The notes: a model not told the origin generated them from the letters alone. A stretch of 50,853 nucleotides of DNA from Prochlorococcus sp. AG-402-G19 (GCA_003279455.1 QCHU01000006.1:1-50853), one strand, 5' to 3'; positions 19,998 through 29,758 are shown, numbered from the stretch's first letter. A program made the numbers and translations.

Positions 19998-20546
19998 ATG
20001 ACTAACTCTTCAAATCGTCTACCGAAAAGTAGTAATAAAAGTTTAAGACCTGAAGAACAAGTAGTTGATATTTCTCCTTTGAATTTAACCATTCAATCAA
20101 AAAACTCTAAGAAGATACAATCTGCCTCTACTGAAAAAGTATCAAATACTAAAAGTATTCCTAGTGCTAAAAATCTATCCAATGGCACTGGAGATTCTGG
20201 TTCAACTAAAACTCCAATTGGAAAAGATAAAGGTTTTAAAAGTTTTTCAAATTCTGGTACTGCATTAGGAATGATAGAGACTCGTGGACTTGTACCCGCA
20301 ATAGAAGCAGCAGATGCAATGACTAAGGCTGCGGAAGTTAATTTGATAGTTAAGGAGCTTGTAGGGGGAGGATATGTAACAGTTATGGTTCGAGGTGAAA
20401 CTGGTGCTGTGAATGCTTCTGTGAGAGCGGGTGCTGATGCCTGTGAGCGTGTTGGAGATGGCTTAGTTGCTGCACATATCATTGCCCGTCCACATGTTGA
20501 AGTTGAGCCGGCTTTGAAAGGTAGCGGTGCTAAAAGGAGAAGTTAA
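19998..20546 (+). CDS. csoS1E: CsoS1E: BMC shell protein with disordered N-terminal extension
   Basis: 182-residue protein. Residues 1-88 are a low-complexity S/K/N-rich basic tail; from ALGMIETRGL on it is a BMC-H domain nearly identical in protein sequence to CsoS1, with about ten substitutions in the core. The pore loop reads LVGGGYV instead of FVGGGYV. The encoding DNA differs from csoS1 at most third positions, so it is an old duplicate and not a recent copy. It is known in marine Synechococcus and some Prochlorococcus, mainly low-light types. It probably mixes into facets with its tail facing one side, which is inference. Confidence 0.88.
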   Translation: MTNSSNRLPKSSNKSLRPEEQVVDISPLNLTIQSKNSKKIQSASTEKVSNTKSIPSAKNLSNGTGDSGSTKTPIGKDKGFKSFSNSGTALGMIETRGLVPAIEAADAMTKAAEVNLIVKELVGGGYVTVMVRGETGAVNASVRAGADACERVGDGLVAAHIIARPHVEVEPALKGSGAKRRS

Positions 20547-20622
20547 GTAGTTTTTTGTTTATAAATTATTTCTTCAATCAATTCACGATGTAGTAGTTTT
20601 TTATAAAAGACATGTTTTTTTT

Positions 20623-20886
20623 ATGAAAGGGTGGAGGCAAAAAAAAAGACCAGAGTGTCTAGAAAAAAGATTTGAATTCCAATCATATGAAAAAAATAGA
20701 GATTTTCTCGATGAGCTAGGTGATTTTTGCGAGAAGGTAAATCGCTTTCCCGATATAAGTTTTGGGAAGACTTATGCAAATATCACCATCAGGCCTGTAG
20801 AAAATAATGAGAAAGAAGAAATATCAAAAGAAGATTATGATTTCGCAAGTAAAATAGATAGTTTAAATAAACATCAAATAAATTAA
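20623..20886 (+). CDS. acRAF-type RuBisCO assembly factor (PCD-like)
   Basis: 87-residue protein of the pterin-4a-carbinolamine dehydratase fold found at the end of alpha-carboxysome operons, where it acts as a RuBisCO chaperone (acRAF). Where active dehydratases have a His-His pair in NHHPE, this one reads NRFPDI, so the catalytic histidines are gone and enzyme activity is unlikely. The C-terminal 25 residues are charged. It starts at ATG 20623, 76 bp after csoS1E. Its stop overlaps the convergent DUF3136-like gene by 4 bp. Confidence 0.8.
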   Translation: MKGWRQKKRPECLEKRFEFQSYEKNRDFLDELGDFCEKVNRFPDISFGKTYANITIRPVENNEKEEISKEDYDFASKIDSLNKHQIN

Positions 20887-21113
20887 TCTTCCTCTTTTGG
20901 TTGCTCTAGATCTCTTTTGATTAATGCCATTAGATAAGAGGGAGTTTTATATCTTCCTGGTAAACAGCGATTAAGCGTCTCTAGATGGCTCCAACAAACT
21001 GTTCTTTGAATTTGCTCAGCGGTTCGTCCTTGCTGCAAGAGTCTCCTAAGTGCTTTGCAGTAAAGAGGGTATCCTGCTTCTAGTTCGCCAATAGTCAACT
21101 TGGACGTGGACAT
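20883..21113 (-). CDS. Small conserved cyanobacterial protein (DUF3136-like)
   Basis: 76-residue soluble protein: LTIGELEAGYPLYCKALRRL, a charged helix, then HLETLNRCLPGRYK and a basic C-terminus. I recall this pattern as the picocyanobacterial DUF3136 family; function unknown. A hairpin or inverted repeat covers its start (21112-21147). It lies between the carboxysome operon and ridA and is transcribed in the ridA direction. Confidence 0.65.
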   Translation of the reverse strand: MSTSKLTIGELEAGYPLYCKALRRLLQQGRTAEQIQRTVCWSHLETLNRCLPGRYKTPSYLMALIKRDLEQPKEED

Positions 21114-21171
21114 TGTCTATTGCGAATCAATTATTAATTTAGACAATCATGGGGCCACTTAGCAAAGTGGC
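21112..21171 (-). promoter_or_regulatory. Two inverted repeats between ridA and the DUF3136-like gene
   Basis: ATTGTCTA (21112-21119) pairs with TAGACAAT (21140-21147) around 20 bases and overlaps the start codon of the downstream gene. GCCACTT (21154-21160) pairs with AAGTGGC (21165-21171) around AGCA. Neither is followed by a T run. They could sequester the start codon or end the ridA transcript. Confidence 0.4.
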
Positions 21172-21198
21172 AATGTTCAGATTAGTCACAAAGTTGTT

Positions 21199-21606
21199 TT
21201 ATTTCTTGTTTCCTAGCCAAGCAATGCAATCGATTTCAATTTTTCCTCCCTTTGGAAGATTTGATACTTCAACGCATGCTCTCGCTGGGCTCGCTTCTCC
21301 CCCAAAGGTTTCTGCATAAATCGTATTTACTTTTGCGAAGTCGTTTAAATCAGTTAAATAAATGGTTGTTCTTATTACATTTGAATTTTTTCCACCAGCA
21401 GCTTCAACTACGGCCATTAAATTTTTTAAGACTTGTCTAGTTTCCTTCTCTATGTCCCCATTCCCTAGCATTACCCCAGTTGAAGGGTCTAAAGCAATTT
21501 GTCCTGAGCAATACAACCAGTTTTCTACTAATAAAGCTTGGTTGTAGGGACCAACTGGTTTAGGTGCGAATTTTGTTTCGATTGGCTCCATATCTGAACT
21601 TTTCAT
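21199..21606 (-). CDS. ridA: RidA family enamine/imine deaminase
   Basis: RidA (YjgF/YER057c) hydrolyses reactive 2-aminoacrylate and related imines released by PLP enzymes. The protein has 135 residues, the typical size, with the trimer-forming pattern PVGPYNQALLVENWLYCSGQI. The conserved arginine is in SPARACVEV, and KIEIDCIAW is at the C-terminus. ATG 21606 or the in-frame ATG 21591 (MEPIETKFAPKPVG) could be the start; both give an intact domain. Confidence 0.93.
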   Translation of the reverse strand: MKSSDMEPIETKFAPKPVGPYNQALLVENWLYCSGQIALDPSTGVMLGNGDIEKETRQVLKNLMAVVEAAGGKNSNVIRTTIYLTDLNDFAKVNTIYAETFGGEASPARACVEVSNLPKGGKIEIDCIAWLGNKK

Positions 21607-21651
21607 AAATGATTAGGCTTGAGTTAAGAGATTTGATACTTAAATTAGAAT

Positions 21652-22407
21652 TTAACATTTCCAACTATCTTTGTGCCTTCTTAGTTTTGTAAATTCTTCG
21701 ACATTTTGTGCTCTTAAAAATAAATTTGTTTTTCTTTCTTCTGAAATTGTTGATGGGAGACTAGACATTCCACTTCGAAGCTTATTCTGAACAAGCTTTA
21801 ATCTTTCGATAATAGAAATATTTTTTGACTCTAAAGTTAATGCCCATTTTAAGTTGTTTTCTGTATATTCATGAGCTGAGTATATTTTTGTATTTTCTGG
21901 TAGGGAGTTAAGTTTATATAAACTTTCAAACATTTGAGATGGGGTTCCTTCTAGAAGGCGACCACAACCTCCACCGAAAATAGTATCTCCAGGGAATAAT
22001 ATATTATATCTAGCATTTTCTTTTGATACATAAAAGGCAATGTGGTTATTAGTATGACCATGCACTTCAATGACTTGAATTTTACCATCCATTAAATGAA
22101 AAATGTCATTATCATCTACTGAAGTTGTTTGAAAAGGTATTCTTGTAAGTTCTTTTTTTGATGCAATTACCTTTGCATCCGGCCATCTTTTGATTAGCTT
22201 TTGCGTTCCACCTATATGATCATCGTGATGATGCGTTTGCAGGATAGCTTTCAAGGATAGGTTTTTCCCTAAAAGCCATTTTTCCACTGGACTTGAGATG
22301 GATGGATCTATTACTACCGCATTGCAATTGTGGACCCATACCCATACGATATTGTCCTGTAAGACAGTAATTGGGTGAATAGTGAATTCGCTTTCTTTCT
22401 CAAACAT
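21652..22407 (-). CDS. gloB: Hydroxyacylglutathione hydrolase (glyoxalase II)
   Basis: Metallo-beta-lactamase-fold enzyme that hydrolyses S-lactoylglutathione in methylglyoxal detoxification. The binuclear metal motif THHHDDHIGG is present, with further ligands in EVHGHTNNH, PGDTIFGGGCGR and YSAHEYTENN. The frame is open upstream to a TTG at 22446, but ATG 22407 (MFEKESEFTIHPI) fits the family N-terminus and avoids overlap with hisG; this gives 251 residues. It is divergent from hisG. The gor and GST genes further on also belong to glutathione chemistry. Confidence 0.9.
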   Translation of the reverse strand: MFEKESEFTIHPITVLQDNIVWVWVHNCNAVVIDPSISSPVEKWLLGKNLSLKAILQTHHHDDHIGGTQKLIKRWPDAKVIASKKELTRIPFQTTSVDDNDIFHLMDGKIQVIEVHGHTNNHIAFYVSKENARYNILFPGDTIFGGGCGRLLEGTPSQMFESLYKLNSLPENTKIYSAHEYTENNLKWALTLESKNISIIERLKLVQNKLRSGMSSLPSTISEERKTNLFLRAQNVEEFTKLRRHKDSWKC

Positions 22408-22445
22408 TTTGTATTTAAGTAATGGAATAGTTGGAATCCATTTCA

Positions 22446-23120
22446 ATGGCTTTTGACATGTTTACTGTTGCATTAGCAAAAGGCGCCTTATTGAAGGAAT
22501 CAGTCTCAATGTTTTTGAACGTTGGACTTGACTTCTCAGATGTTTTAGAGGATAGCAATCGGCAATTGATGGTCCCATCAGTTTGTGGACGAGCTAAAGC
22601 TCTTTTGGTAAGAAATAGTGATGTCCCTGTTTACGTATCCTATGGACAGGCACAACTGGGTATAGTTGGTTTTGATGTGCTACAAGAGCAGAAATTGCAA
22701 GTATCTAATTTAGTAGATCTTGGTTTTGGGGCTTGCCATATGTCTGTTGCAGTTAAATCGAGTAGTGGTTATTTGAGTGCTTCTGACTTGCCACCCAACT
22801 GTCGCGTAGCAAGTAAATTTACAAACTGTGCAAAGAAATTTTTTGATCAAATCGATTTGCCCGTTGAATTAGTTCATTTGAGTGGATCTGTTGAACTAGG
22901 TCCCATAACAGGTATGGCTGAAGCAATCGTTGATTTGGTCGCAACTGGTCGTACTCTTAGAGATAATGGACTTATTGAAATTGAAGAACTTTTCAAATCA
23001 AGCGCTCGGCTTGTTGGGCATCCACTATCACTAAGGCTTGACAGAGGCCCACTTCAAGAAATTATTGATTCAATTCAAATCCAATCTCAGATTAATCTCT
23101 TTCCTGATGGCAAAAAATGA
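22446..23120 (+). CDS. hisG: ATP phosphoribosyltransferase, short form
   Basis: First step of histidine synthesis: ATP plus PRPP to phosphoribosyl-ATP. Length is 224 residues from ATG 22446 ([13 protein letters not shown]). The short form lacks the C-terminal regulatory domain and needs HisZ, not seen in this window. The PRPP-binding segment [14 protein letters not shown] and the region [14 protein letters not shown] are clear. A TTG frame starts 5 codons earlier, but the ATG is preferred. The 3' end overlaps the next gene by 14 bp. Confidence 0.94.
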   Translation: MAFDMFTVALAKGALLKESVSMFLNVGLDFSDVLEDSNRQLMVPSVCGRAKALLVRNSDVPVYVSYGQAQLGIVGFDVLQEQKLQVSNLVDLGFGACHMSVAVKSSSGYLSASDLPPNCRVASKFTNCAKKFFDQIDLPVELVHLSGSVELGPITGMAEAIVDLVATGRTLRDNGLIEIEELFKSSARLVGHPLSLRLDRGPLQEIIDSIQIQSQINLFPDGKK

Positions 23121-24903
23121 TTTTCGAAGAGTTAAGAACCTTGGCAAGTATTTAAAAAAGGAAAGAAAACGTTTAATCCTTATACTTTTAATACTAATAC
23201 CTGTTGCTTTAGCCGGTGCAATTCAACCTCTCCTTGTAGGGCAAGCTATTTCTGTGTTAAGAGGAGAAGATACGATATCTTTTTTTGATAATTTATCTAG
23301 TAAATCATCAATTAGGTTGATCATAGTAACTTTATTCATAACAGTATTGCTAAGGCTTGGATTACAGGGTTTTCAGTCATACAATATACAGGCTGTAGGG
23401 CAAAGGCTAACTGCAAGAATTAGAAATGATTTGTTTTCTCATTCCATGTCATTGTCATTGCGTTTTCATGACAAAATGCCTGTTGGTAAATTGCTAACAA
23501 GATTAACTAGTGATGTTGATGCATTGTCAGAAGTTTTTGGAAGTGGAGCTGTTGGTGTTTTGGCTGATTTTGTAAGTCTTATAGTTATATCAATAACTAT
23601 GATTTTAATTGAATGGAGATTGGGGTTGCTTCTTTTAATTATTCAAATACCTGTTACGATTTTTATTCTTTGGCTACAAAAACGTTATCGAATAGAAAAT
23701 TATAAAGTTAGAGAAGAACTTTCCCAATTGAATGCAAACTTTCAGGAAAATTTGCAAGGTCTAGAAGTTGTTCAGATGTTCAGAAGGCAATCATTAAATG
23801 GTCAAAAATTTTCCAAAACAGGCACTAATTATAAAAATGCAGTAAATGGCACCATTTTTTATGACAGCAGTATTTCTGCGTTTATTGAATGGGTCTCATT
23901 GGCAGCAGTTGCTTTAGTTATTTCTCTAGGCGGTTATATGGTTACAGCAGGAGCGATGGGATTGGGTACGCTAACTACTTTTATTCTTTACTCACAAAGA
24001 TTATTTGAACCTTTAAGACAATTGGCAGAAAGATTTACACAAATTCAGGGTGGACTAACAGCAGTTGAAAGAATAAGTGAACTGCTTGAGAAGAAAATAG
24101 AGATTTATGATCAAATTGATCAGAAAGTAGAAAATAAAAAAATAATCAATTCAAATCAAACTCCAATGGGAGAATTATTATTTGAAAATGTAAGTTTTTT
24201 TTACAGAGAAGATGAACCTATAATAAATAATCTAAGTTTCAAAATTAACCCTGGTGAACATGTCGCTCTTGTAGGACCAACTGGTTCAGGGAAGACCACT
24301 TTGATTAGATTATTATGTAGGCTTTATGAACCTCAAAAAGGAAATATATATATTGATGGTCAAAATATTAGAAATATATCTATTCAGTCTCTTAGAAAAC
24401 AACTTGGAGTAGTTCTTCAAGACACTTTCCTTTTTAGTGGAAACGTTGCAGATAATCTTCGTTTGGATTCTTCAATAGATAGTCAAGGCTTAAAAGATAT
24501 ATGCAGTGAATTAGGACTCGATAATTTATTGAGAAAGCTTCCAAATGGATTAGATACTTATATAAGAGAAAGAGGAGGTAATCTTTCTTCAGGCGAGAGA
24601 CAACTTTTATCTATTGCAAGAGTTGCAATAAGAGATCCAAAAGTATTAATCATGGATGAAGCTACGGCTTTTATGGATCCGTCGACCGAGGCGACTTTGC
24701 AAAGAGATCTTGATAGGTTGTTAGAGAAAAGAACTGCGCTTGTTATTGCACATAGATTAGCAACAATAGAATCATCGGATCGAATCCTTGTAATGAAAAA
24801 AGGAAGACTAGTTGAACAAGGTAATCATGAAGAGTTGAGGGCTTTGGGTGGACTCTATTCCCAACTATCTGATTTGCAAGAAAAAGGTCTCGCATCAATC
24901 TGA
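23107..24903 (+). CDS. ABC exporter, fused permease and ATPase (MsbA/MDR type)
   Basis: 598-residue half-transporter that works as a homodimer in the plasma membrane. An N-terminal six-helix domain (about 30-310) is followed by a nucleotide-binding domain with Walker A GPTGSGKT, signature LSSGERQ, Walker [11 protein letters not shown] and a His switch in VIAHRLATI. The frame opens at 23038 inside hisG, but ATG 23107 ([10 protein letters not shown]) gives the normal start with a 14-bp overlap of hisG, suggesting coupled translation. The cargo is unknown; lipid or multidrug export is typical of this subfamily. Confidence 0.9.
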   Translation: MAKNDFRRVKNLGKYLKKERKRLILILLILIPVALAGAIQPLLVGQAISVLRGEDTISFFDNLSSKSSIRLIIVTLFITVLLRLGLQGFQSYNIQAVGQRLTARIRNDLFSHSMSLSLRFHDKMPVGKLLTRLTSDVDALSEVFGSGAVGVLADFVSLIVISITMILIEWRLGLLLLIIQIPVTIFILWLQKRYRIENYKVREELSQLNANFQENLQGLEVVQMFRRQSLNGQKFSKTGTNYKNAVNGTIFYDSSISAFIEWVSLAAVALVISLGGYMVTAGAMGLGTLTTFILYSQRLFEPLRQLAERFTQIQGGLTAVERISELLEKKIEIYDQIDQKVENKKIINSNQTPMGELLFENVSFFYREDEPIINNLSFKINPGEHVALVGPTGSGKTTLIRLLCRLYEPQKGNIYIDGQNIRNISIQSLRKQLGVVLQDTFLFSGNVADNLRLDSSIDSQGLKDICSELGLDNLLRKLPNGLDTYIRERGGNLSSGERQLLSIARVAIRDPKVLIMDEATAFMDPSTEATLQRDLDRLLEKRTALVIAHRLATIESSDRILVMKKGRLVEQGNHEELRALGGLYSQLSDLQEKGLASI

Positions 24904-24917
24904 TAAGTAATAATTTT

Positions 24918-25460
24918 ATGATTAATCTAGGATCAAAAAAACTAGGAATGCCAGGGTGGAGGAATCAAAATATTCTTTCAGATGAAACCTTAAAAAATAT
25001 ATATGGACAACAAGCTGTTCAATACTTTAATCAAGATAACGCATCCCTTTTCGTTTTTAGTGATTCCAAATCTTTTGATTTAATTGAACTTGAGCAGCTT
25101 TTACAAGCAGTTGGTTGGGGAAGAAGACCACTTAGAAGAGTAAAACGAGCTCTAGACAATAGCTTGTTGAAGATAGGTCTATGGAAACATGATCCTAAAT
25201 TCCCAAGATTGATTGGATTTGCAAGATGCACCGGAGATGGAGTTATTGATGCAACAATATGGGATGTAGCTATTAACCCTGTTTATCAAGGTTATGGATT
25301 AGGGAAACAACTCATGTCATATTTAATGAGGAGTTTAAAAAAGGAAGGTGTTAGTAGAGTAACTTTATTTGCTGATTCTGATGTGATAACTTTTTATAAA
25401 AGACAAGGATGGACTTTAGAACCAAAGGGTAATAAATGTGCCTTTTGGTATTCAAATTAA
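24918..25460 (+). CDS. GNAT family N-acetyltransferase (Ycf52/NSI-like)
   Basis: 180-residue acetyl-CoA-dependent N-acetyltransferase. The acetyl-CoA pyrophosphate loop is VYQGYGLGKQLM, and the C-terminal FYKRQGWTLEPKGNKCAFWY is typical of the cyanobacterial/plastid ycf52 branch. Substrate unknown. It starts 14 bp after the ABC exporter gene, probably in the same transcript, and converges with the glycosyltransferase pair. Confidence 0.85.
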   Translation: MINLGSKKLGMPGWRNQNILSDETLKNIYGQQAVQYFNQDNASLFVFSDSKSFDLIELEQLLQAVGWGRRPLRRVKRALDNSLLKIGLWKHDPKFPRLIGFARCTGDGVIDATIWDVAINPVYQGYGLGKQLMSYLMRSLKKEGVSRVTLFADSDVITFYKRQGWTLEPKGNKCAFWYSN

Positions 25461-25483
25461 TTGATCATATTATAGTTATTAAA

Positions 25484-26188
25484 TTATGAATAGTATTCTT
25501 TTGCTAAATCATCTATTTTATGGCCTTTGCGCCACTTTTCCCTTAAGCTAGCATTTTTAATTGCACGTTTAATTATATTTGAATTAGACCATCTTATATC
25601 ATCAGTATATAAATTTTCTCCTATACGCTTTAATTTCGCAGTTTTAGTAATTCTAGTTATCAAGTCGAGATCTTCCATTATTTTTAAGGACGAGAATCCA
25701 CCGCATCGATGGTATAGTTCTTTGTGTACGAGTAAACCTTGATCGCCATAAGGACGTTGTAAAAAATGACTTCTAAGTGCTACAGCGAGTTCTAAAATTC
25801 TAAATTCTAAATTATCTTTTTTGACTTTAAAATCAAAATACCATGCAAAATTTTTTGATGTTTTATTTTGTGTTATTTTAAATAAACTTTTTCCACATCC
25901 TTGATCCAATCTGCTATCAGCATGAAGAAACAAAAGCCAATCTCCTTTTGCCTCTGAGGCACCAGTTTTTAATTGATATCCTCTACTTTTCTTAGGACTA
26001 TTGATAATATTAGCTCCTTGTATTTGTGCAATTGAAATAGTCAAATCTGTACTTCCTCCATCAACTAATGTTAAATCAAAATTATAAGGCCATGTATTTA
26101 AATCAGCAAAGAGAAGAGGAAGGTGAGTCGCTTCGTTTAGAGTTGGTATGATGATGCTGAGAGTTGGAAATGTTTCTGATCTAGCCAT
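25484..26188 (-). CDS. Family 2 glycosyltransferase (TIGR04283 type)
   Basis: 234-residue GT-A fold glycosyltransferase with LSIIIPTLNEA at 10-20, VDGGSTD as the nucleotide-binding DxD-like region, and FLHADSRLD. The family TIGR04283 is named for arsenosugar biosynthesis and is usually paired with TIGR04282, as here. The two genes overlap by 52 bp on the minus strand, so they are translationally linked. No arsenic gene is near, so the arsenosugar label should be taken loosely. Confidence 0.85.
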   Translation of the reverse strand: MARSETFPTLSIIIPTLNEATHLPLLFADLNTWPYNFDLTLVDGGSTDLTISIAQIQGANIINSPKKSRGYQLKTGASEAKGDWLLFLHADSRLDQGCGKSLFKITQNKTSKNFAWYFDFKVKKDNLEFRILELAVALRSHFLQRPYGDQGLLVHKELYHRCGGFSSLKIMEDLDLITRITKTAKLKRIGENLYTDDIRWSNSNIIKRAIKNASLREKWRKGHKIDDLAKEYYS

Positions 26189-26859
26189 GGTGATAAATCC
26201 AAAATATTATCAAGATCATTTTTAGTTTGAAGTAATTGATAATCTATTTGATTTAAGGAAGCCAATCGAATTGTTTCTTCAAGCACTTTGTCGCTACCCC
26301 AATTTATACCAGAAAATGGCCAGGTGCATAGTGGATTTAAGAGTTTATTTGATAATCCTATAAGCCAGTATCCTCCGTCTTTTGAGGGACCTAATACCAT
26401 TTCATTTTGATTAAGTATTTGGATAGCTTGAATTAAGTCAAAATTTGAGATTGATGGTAAATCAGTTCCAATTAGTAGGATAGGCTTTGGAATAGTTTTG
26501 TGAGACATAGTTTTTTCAGAATGAGTCTTTAAAAATTGCCTTTTCATTTTTGTTCCTAGATTCCCAGGCCCTTGAATCGAAATTCTTTGAATTTTATTTT
26601 TGAGGGCCCATTTTTTTGCTGCCTGAATTCCAATTCCATCGATGGCAACCTTCACATCAGCTAGACCATCTTTTTGAACCTGTTTAGCTACTTTAATAGT
26701 GTGATTCGTTAGTTTTTCTTGGATCTTTGCTGCATGAAGTGCTCCTATATCCTTGGATAATCGACTTTTACATCTATAAATAGCGTGCCACCTTGTCATT
26801 AAAACTATGGTTGGTTTATTGTTTTTTTTGAATCTTGCTGTATTAACTACTCTATACAT
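26137..26859 (-). CDS. DUF2064/TIGR04282 nucleotidyl/glycosyltransferase-like protein
   Basis: 240-residue protein with TRWHAIYRCKSRLSKDIG at the N-terminus, LIGTDLPSI, and LGPSKDGGYWLIGL, the DUF2064 (CofC-like) pattern. This is the first gene of a pair with the downstream TIGR04283 glycosyltransferase, which starts inside it. It may prepare or transfer an activated sugar. Its 222-bp upstream gap is shared with the divergent dnaA. Confidence 0.85.
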   Translation of the reverse strand: MYRVVNTARFKKNNKPTIVLMTRWHAIYRCKSRLSKDIGALHAAKIQEKLTNHTIKVAKQVQKDGLADVKVAIDGIGIQAAKKWALKNKIQRISIQGPGNLGTKMKRQFLKTHSEKTMSHKTIPKPILLIGTDLPSISNFDLIQAIQILNQNEMVLGPSKDGGYWLIGLSNKLLNPLCTWPFSGINWGSDKVLEETIRLASLNQIDYQLLQTKNDLDNILDLSPWLDQKHFQLSASSYQL

Positions 26860-27081
26860 AGTTCTTGATTTCAGATTTTTCGATGTTCTTAAAGTTTAAG
26901 TTACTATTTATTTCATCTGATTAATTTTTGTTCTGAAAAAAATAAATCTTTCTGTGCGCTTTTTTGCTAATCAATGGCTAATTTTACTTTTTTGAATGTG
27001 ACGATTCAACTTTTACAACTGGATTCCCAGATTTAACAAGTTCATATTAAAGTTCTCGCTAAAATTAAAATCCATTAGGTA

Positions 27082-28482
27082 ATGCCTGTGCCCACTCGGA
27101 AAGAGCTATGGACGAAGGTGCAGCAATTACTGCAAAAGAATTTAAGTAAACCTTCATACGAAACATGGATACGCCCCGCTGAATTCATTGACTTCAATAA
27201 TGGGCGGTTGACCTTGCTAGCTCCAAATAGCTTCTCAAGTGATTGGTTAAGAAAAAATTATTCTCAAAAAATAGAAGAGATTGCAACAGAGATATTTGGA
27301 CATGAAGTAAAGGTTTACATAAAGGTTAAAGAAGAATTTTCATCAAACAAAAAAGACAAGAAAAAGACTTTTTCTGATTTAGAGAATAATGCAATTCCCG
27401 ATAGAGATAATTCAGAAGTTAAACCGAAGCAGGCCCCAACAAAAAAAAAATTACCTGGTTTGAATCTTCGGTATGTTTTTAATAGATTTGTTGTAGGTCC
27501 TAATAGTCGGATGGCTCATGCCGCTGCAATGGCAGTAGCTGAAGCTCCTGGTAGAGAGTTTAATCCTTTATTTATTTGTGGAGGGGTTGGCTTAGGTAAA
27601 ACTCATCTCATGCAATCTATTGGCCATTACAGATTGGAAATCGACCCAAATGCAAAGGTTGCATATGTTTCTACTGAGACTTTTACTAATGATTTAATTG
27701 TTGCTATCAGAAAAGATGGAATGCAAGCATTTAGAAATAGGTATAGAGAAGCTGATTTGATATTGGTTGACGATATTCAATTTATAGAGGGGAAAGAATA
27801 TACGCAAGAAGAGTTTTTTCATACTTTTAATGCTTTGCATGAGGCAGGTAGGCAAATTGTTCTTACAAGTGACAGGCCACCAAGTCAAATACCTCGTCTA
27901 CAAGAAAGATTGATTTCAAGATTCTCAATGGGACTAATTGCTGATATTCAAGCGCCTGATTTAGAAACGAGAATGGCAATATTACAAAAAAAAGCTGAGC
28001 ATGAAAGAATGCGTTTGCCAAGAGATTTGATTCAGTTTATAGCTGGGAGATTTACTTCGAATATTAGAGAGTTGGAAGGGGCGTTTACTCGAGCTGTAGC
28101 CTTTGCCTCTATAACTGGGCTGCCAATGACAGTGGAGTCGGTAGCACCTATGCTTGATCCTACTGGACAAGGAGTTGAAGTTAAACCTAAACAAGTCTTG
28201 GAAAAAGTAGCTGAGGTATTTGGAGTCACTGAAGAGGAAATGCGTAGTCCAAGTAGACGTAGACCTGTTAGTCAAGCAAGACAGGTTGGCATGTATTTAA
28301 TGCGCCATGGTACAGACTTGAGTCTTCCTCGTATTGGAGAATCTTTTGGAGGAAAGGATCATACAACAGTTATGTATGCCATTGAACAAGTGGAAAAGAA
28401 ACTTTCAAGTGAGCCACAATTGGCTAGTCAAGTTCAAAAAGTTAAGGATCTACTTCAAATCGATTCACGAAAACGTCGTTGA
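27082..28482 (+). CDS. dnaA: Chromosomal replication initiator protein DnaA
   Basis: DnaA, 466 residues. Domain I is at about 1-85, followed by a short lysine-rich linker. The AAA+ domain has Walker A GGVGLGKT at 167-174 and Walker B with D230-D231 (LILVDDIQF). Domain IV carries the box-binding signature [14 protein letters not shown] near the C-terminus. No cluster of DnaA boxes or AT-rich unwinding element is visible around it, so the origin is not evident here. Confidence 0.97.
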   Translation: MPVPTRKELWTKVQQLLQKNLSKPSYETWIRPAEFIDFNNGRLTLLAPNSFSSDWLRKNYSQKIEEIATEIFGHEVKVYIKVKEEFSSNKKDKKKTFSDLENNAIPDRDNSEVKPKQAPTKKKLPGLNLRYVFNRFVVGPNSRMAHAAAMAVAEAPGREFNPLFICGGVGLGKTHLMQSIGHYRLEIDPNAKVAYVSTETFTNDLIVAIRKDGMQAFRNRYREADLILVDDIQFIEGKEYTQEEFFHTFNALHEAGRQIVLTSDRPPSQIPRLQERLISRFSMGLIADIQAPDLETRMAILQKKAEHERMRLPRDLIQFIAGRFTSNIRELEGAFTRAVAFASITGLPMTVESVAPMLDPTGQGVEVKPKQVLEKVAEVFGVTEEEMRSPSRRRPVSQARQVGMYLMRHGTDLSLPRIGESFGGKDHTTVMYAIEQVEKKLSSEPQLASQVQKVKDLLQIDSRKRR

Positions 28483-28516
28483 ATTTAATATTTGATAGTG
28501 AGGTCAGTTTTAGAGA

Positions 28517-29758
28517 TTAATTAAATGGCAAAGGATTTTGATCTAGCCTATTATTTGTTGGTATCTTAGGCCCTTGATCGCTACCATCTATAGTCGCCGT
28601 ACGTTCAAGAGCTTTTCTAAATAATCTCCCAGATAATAAAGGCATATCTCTTGGGACTGAAATTCTATCTCGTAGGTAACGTAATGCAAAGGCGCTTTTG
28701 TTCTCAGGAGAGCAATCTTTTTTTGAAATCATAGACGTTAATGCTGCTCTCAATGGCTGATCAAATAATTTATTTTTCATCGGGCTAATATCAATTATTT
28801 TTTCTTTATGTTTTATCACTCTTTCTAAAGCAATTGCCTCAAATTTTTTGTCCGAGTTTTGATCGGTTTTGCAATCTCTTAGTTCTAATTCTCCTAACCC
28901 AGAACCTGTATCAATTTTATGGGCAAATATTTGTTGGGTTGAATTTGAATAAGTAAAACAACCTCCCATTTGAGGAGGTAAATCATGAGCATGAGTGTGA
29001 AAATCTCCCTGAGTTCCTCTATATTCCTCGAGTTTTTCAAGATTTTCAAGCCATGTATTGATAAAAGGGTGTTCTTCTCTTAATGAATATCCTTTGTAGT
29101 AAGCCAATGAGGCATTCATCCTTTCAACATATGGAATAAAAATAACATCAGCAGATCCTGGCTTTTCACCATTTTCTGTTGAGATGGGCGTGAGCCATCC
29201 TGAAGCAGTTTTTTGTAGTTCCAATTCAAATTTTTTGGCAACACTTTTGAAATATTTTTTCTTTTGTTCTTCTTGGGCTTGGAAAAGAGAATTCCGACAT
29301 AACCAATTACACCATGATGAGAATAATTCTCTTTCAAGTCTTCTATGTTCTAATACTTTTCTTTCATTTAGCGGTTGACCTAAAGGACCATAAATTTCTT
29401 CTAGCACCAATAGGATCTCATCGCTTTCTGTGATTACATGATTATCAATTTCTATTGCAGGAAGCATTCCTGAGGGTACTTTTCTTAAATACCATTTTTC
29501 TTTTTCTCCATAACAACGCATTGTGACTTTTTTAACCCGGTAAGGAATTTTTTTAAGCTCCAACCAAATCCAAACCTTTTGGCAATAAGGACACCAAGCA
29601 TGATTGTCTCTATAAAGCGTAATAATTGCCTCGGACTCACTTTTGTTGAAAAGACGAAGTAAGGAATATGGGTTGTTCAACCCGTTGATTTGATCAATTG
29701 GATCAGCTGCATATATTGCTAATTCTTCCCAACTCATGGCATTTCTGGTTGGATTCAT
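28517..29758 (-). CDS. Glutathione S-transferase family protein with glutaredoxin-like CPYC
   Basis: 413-residue cyanobacterial GST-like protein. An N-terminal thioredoxin fold has CPYC at 56-59, then VPSGMLPAIE (cis-Pro) and ESDEILLVLEE. A helical GST C-terminal domain and a roughly 130-residue extra C-terminal region follow. The frame is open to 29860, but ATG 29758 (MNPTRNAMSW) is the sensible start since 29800 already begins gor on the other strand. It is divergent from gor with a 41-bp gap, fitting a glutathione-based redox pair. Confidence 0.8.
   Translation of the reverse strand: MNPTRNAMSWEELAIYAADPIDQINGLNNPYSLLRLFNKSESEAIITLYRDNHAWCPYCQKVWIWLELKKIPYRVKKVTMRCYGEKEKWYLRKVPSGMLPAIEIDNHVITESDEILLVLEEIYGPLGQPLNERKVLEHRRLERELFSSWCNWLCRNSLFQAQEEQKKKYFKSVAKKFELELQKTASGWLTPISTENGEKPGSADVIFIPYVERMNASLAYYKGYSLREEHPFINTWLENLEKLEEYRGTQGDFHTHAHDLPPQMGGCFTYSNSTQQIFAHKIDTGSGLGELELRDCKTDQNSDKKFEAIALERVIKHKEKIIDISPMKNKLFDQPLRAALTSMISKKDCSPENKSAFALRYLRDRISVPRDMPLLSGRLFRKALERTATIDGSDQGPKIPTNNRLDQNPLPFN

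Noticed and set aside
23038-23106. Earlier start for the ABC exporter inside hisG
   Set aside because: The upstream 23 codons overlap hisG coding and do not fit the family N-terminus; ATG 23107 is preferred.
25889-25897. DnaA-box-like TTTTCCACA, suggesting an origin near dnaA
   Set aside because: A single site inside a glycosyltransferase gene, with no cluster of boxes or AT-rich unwinding element around dnaA.
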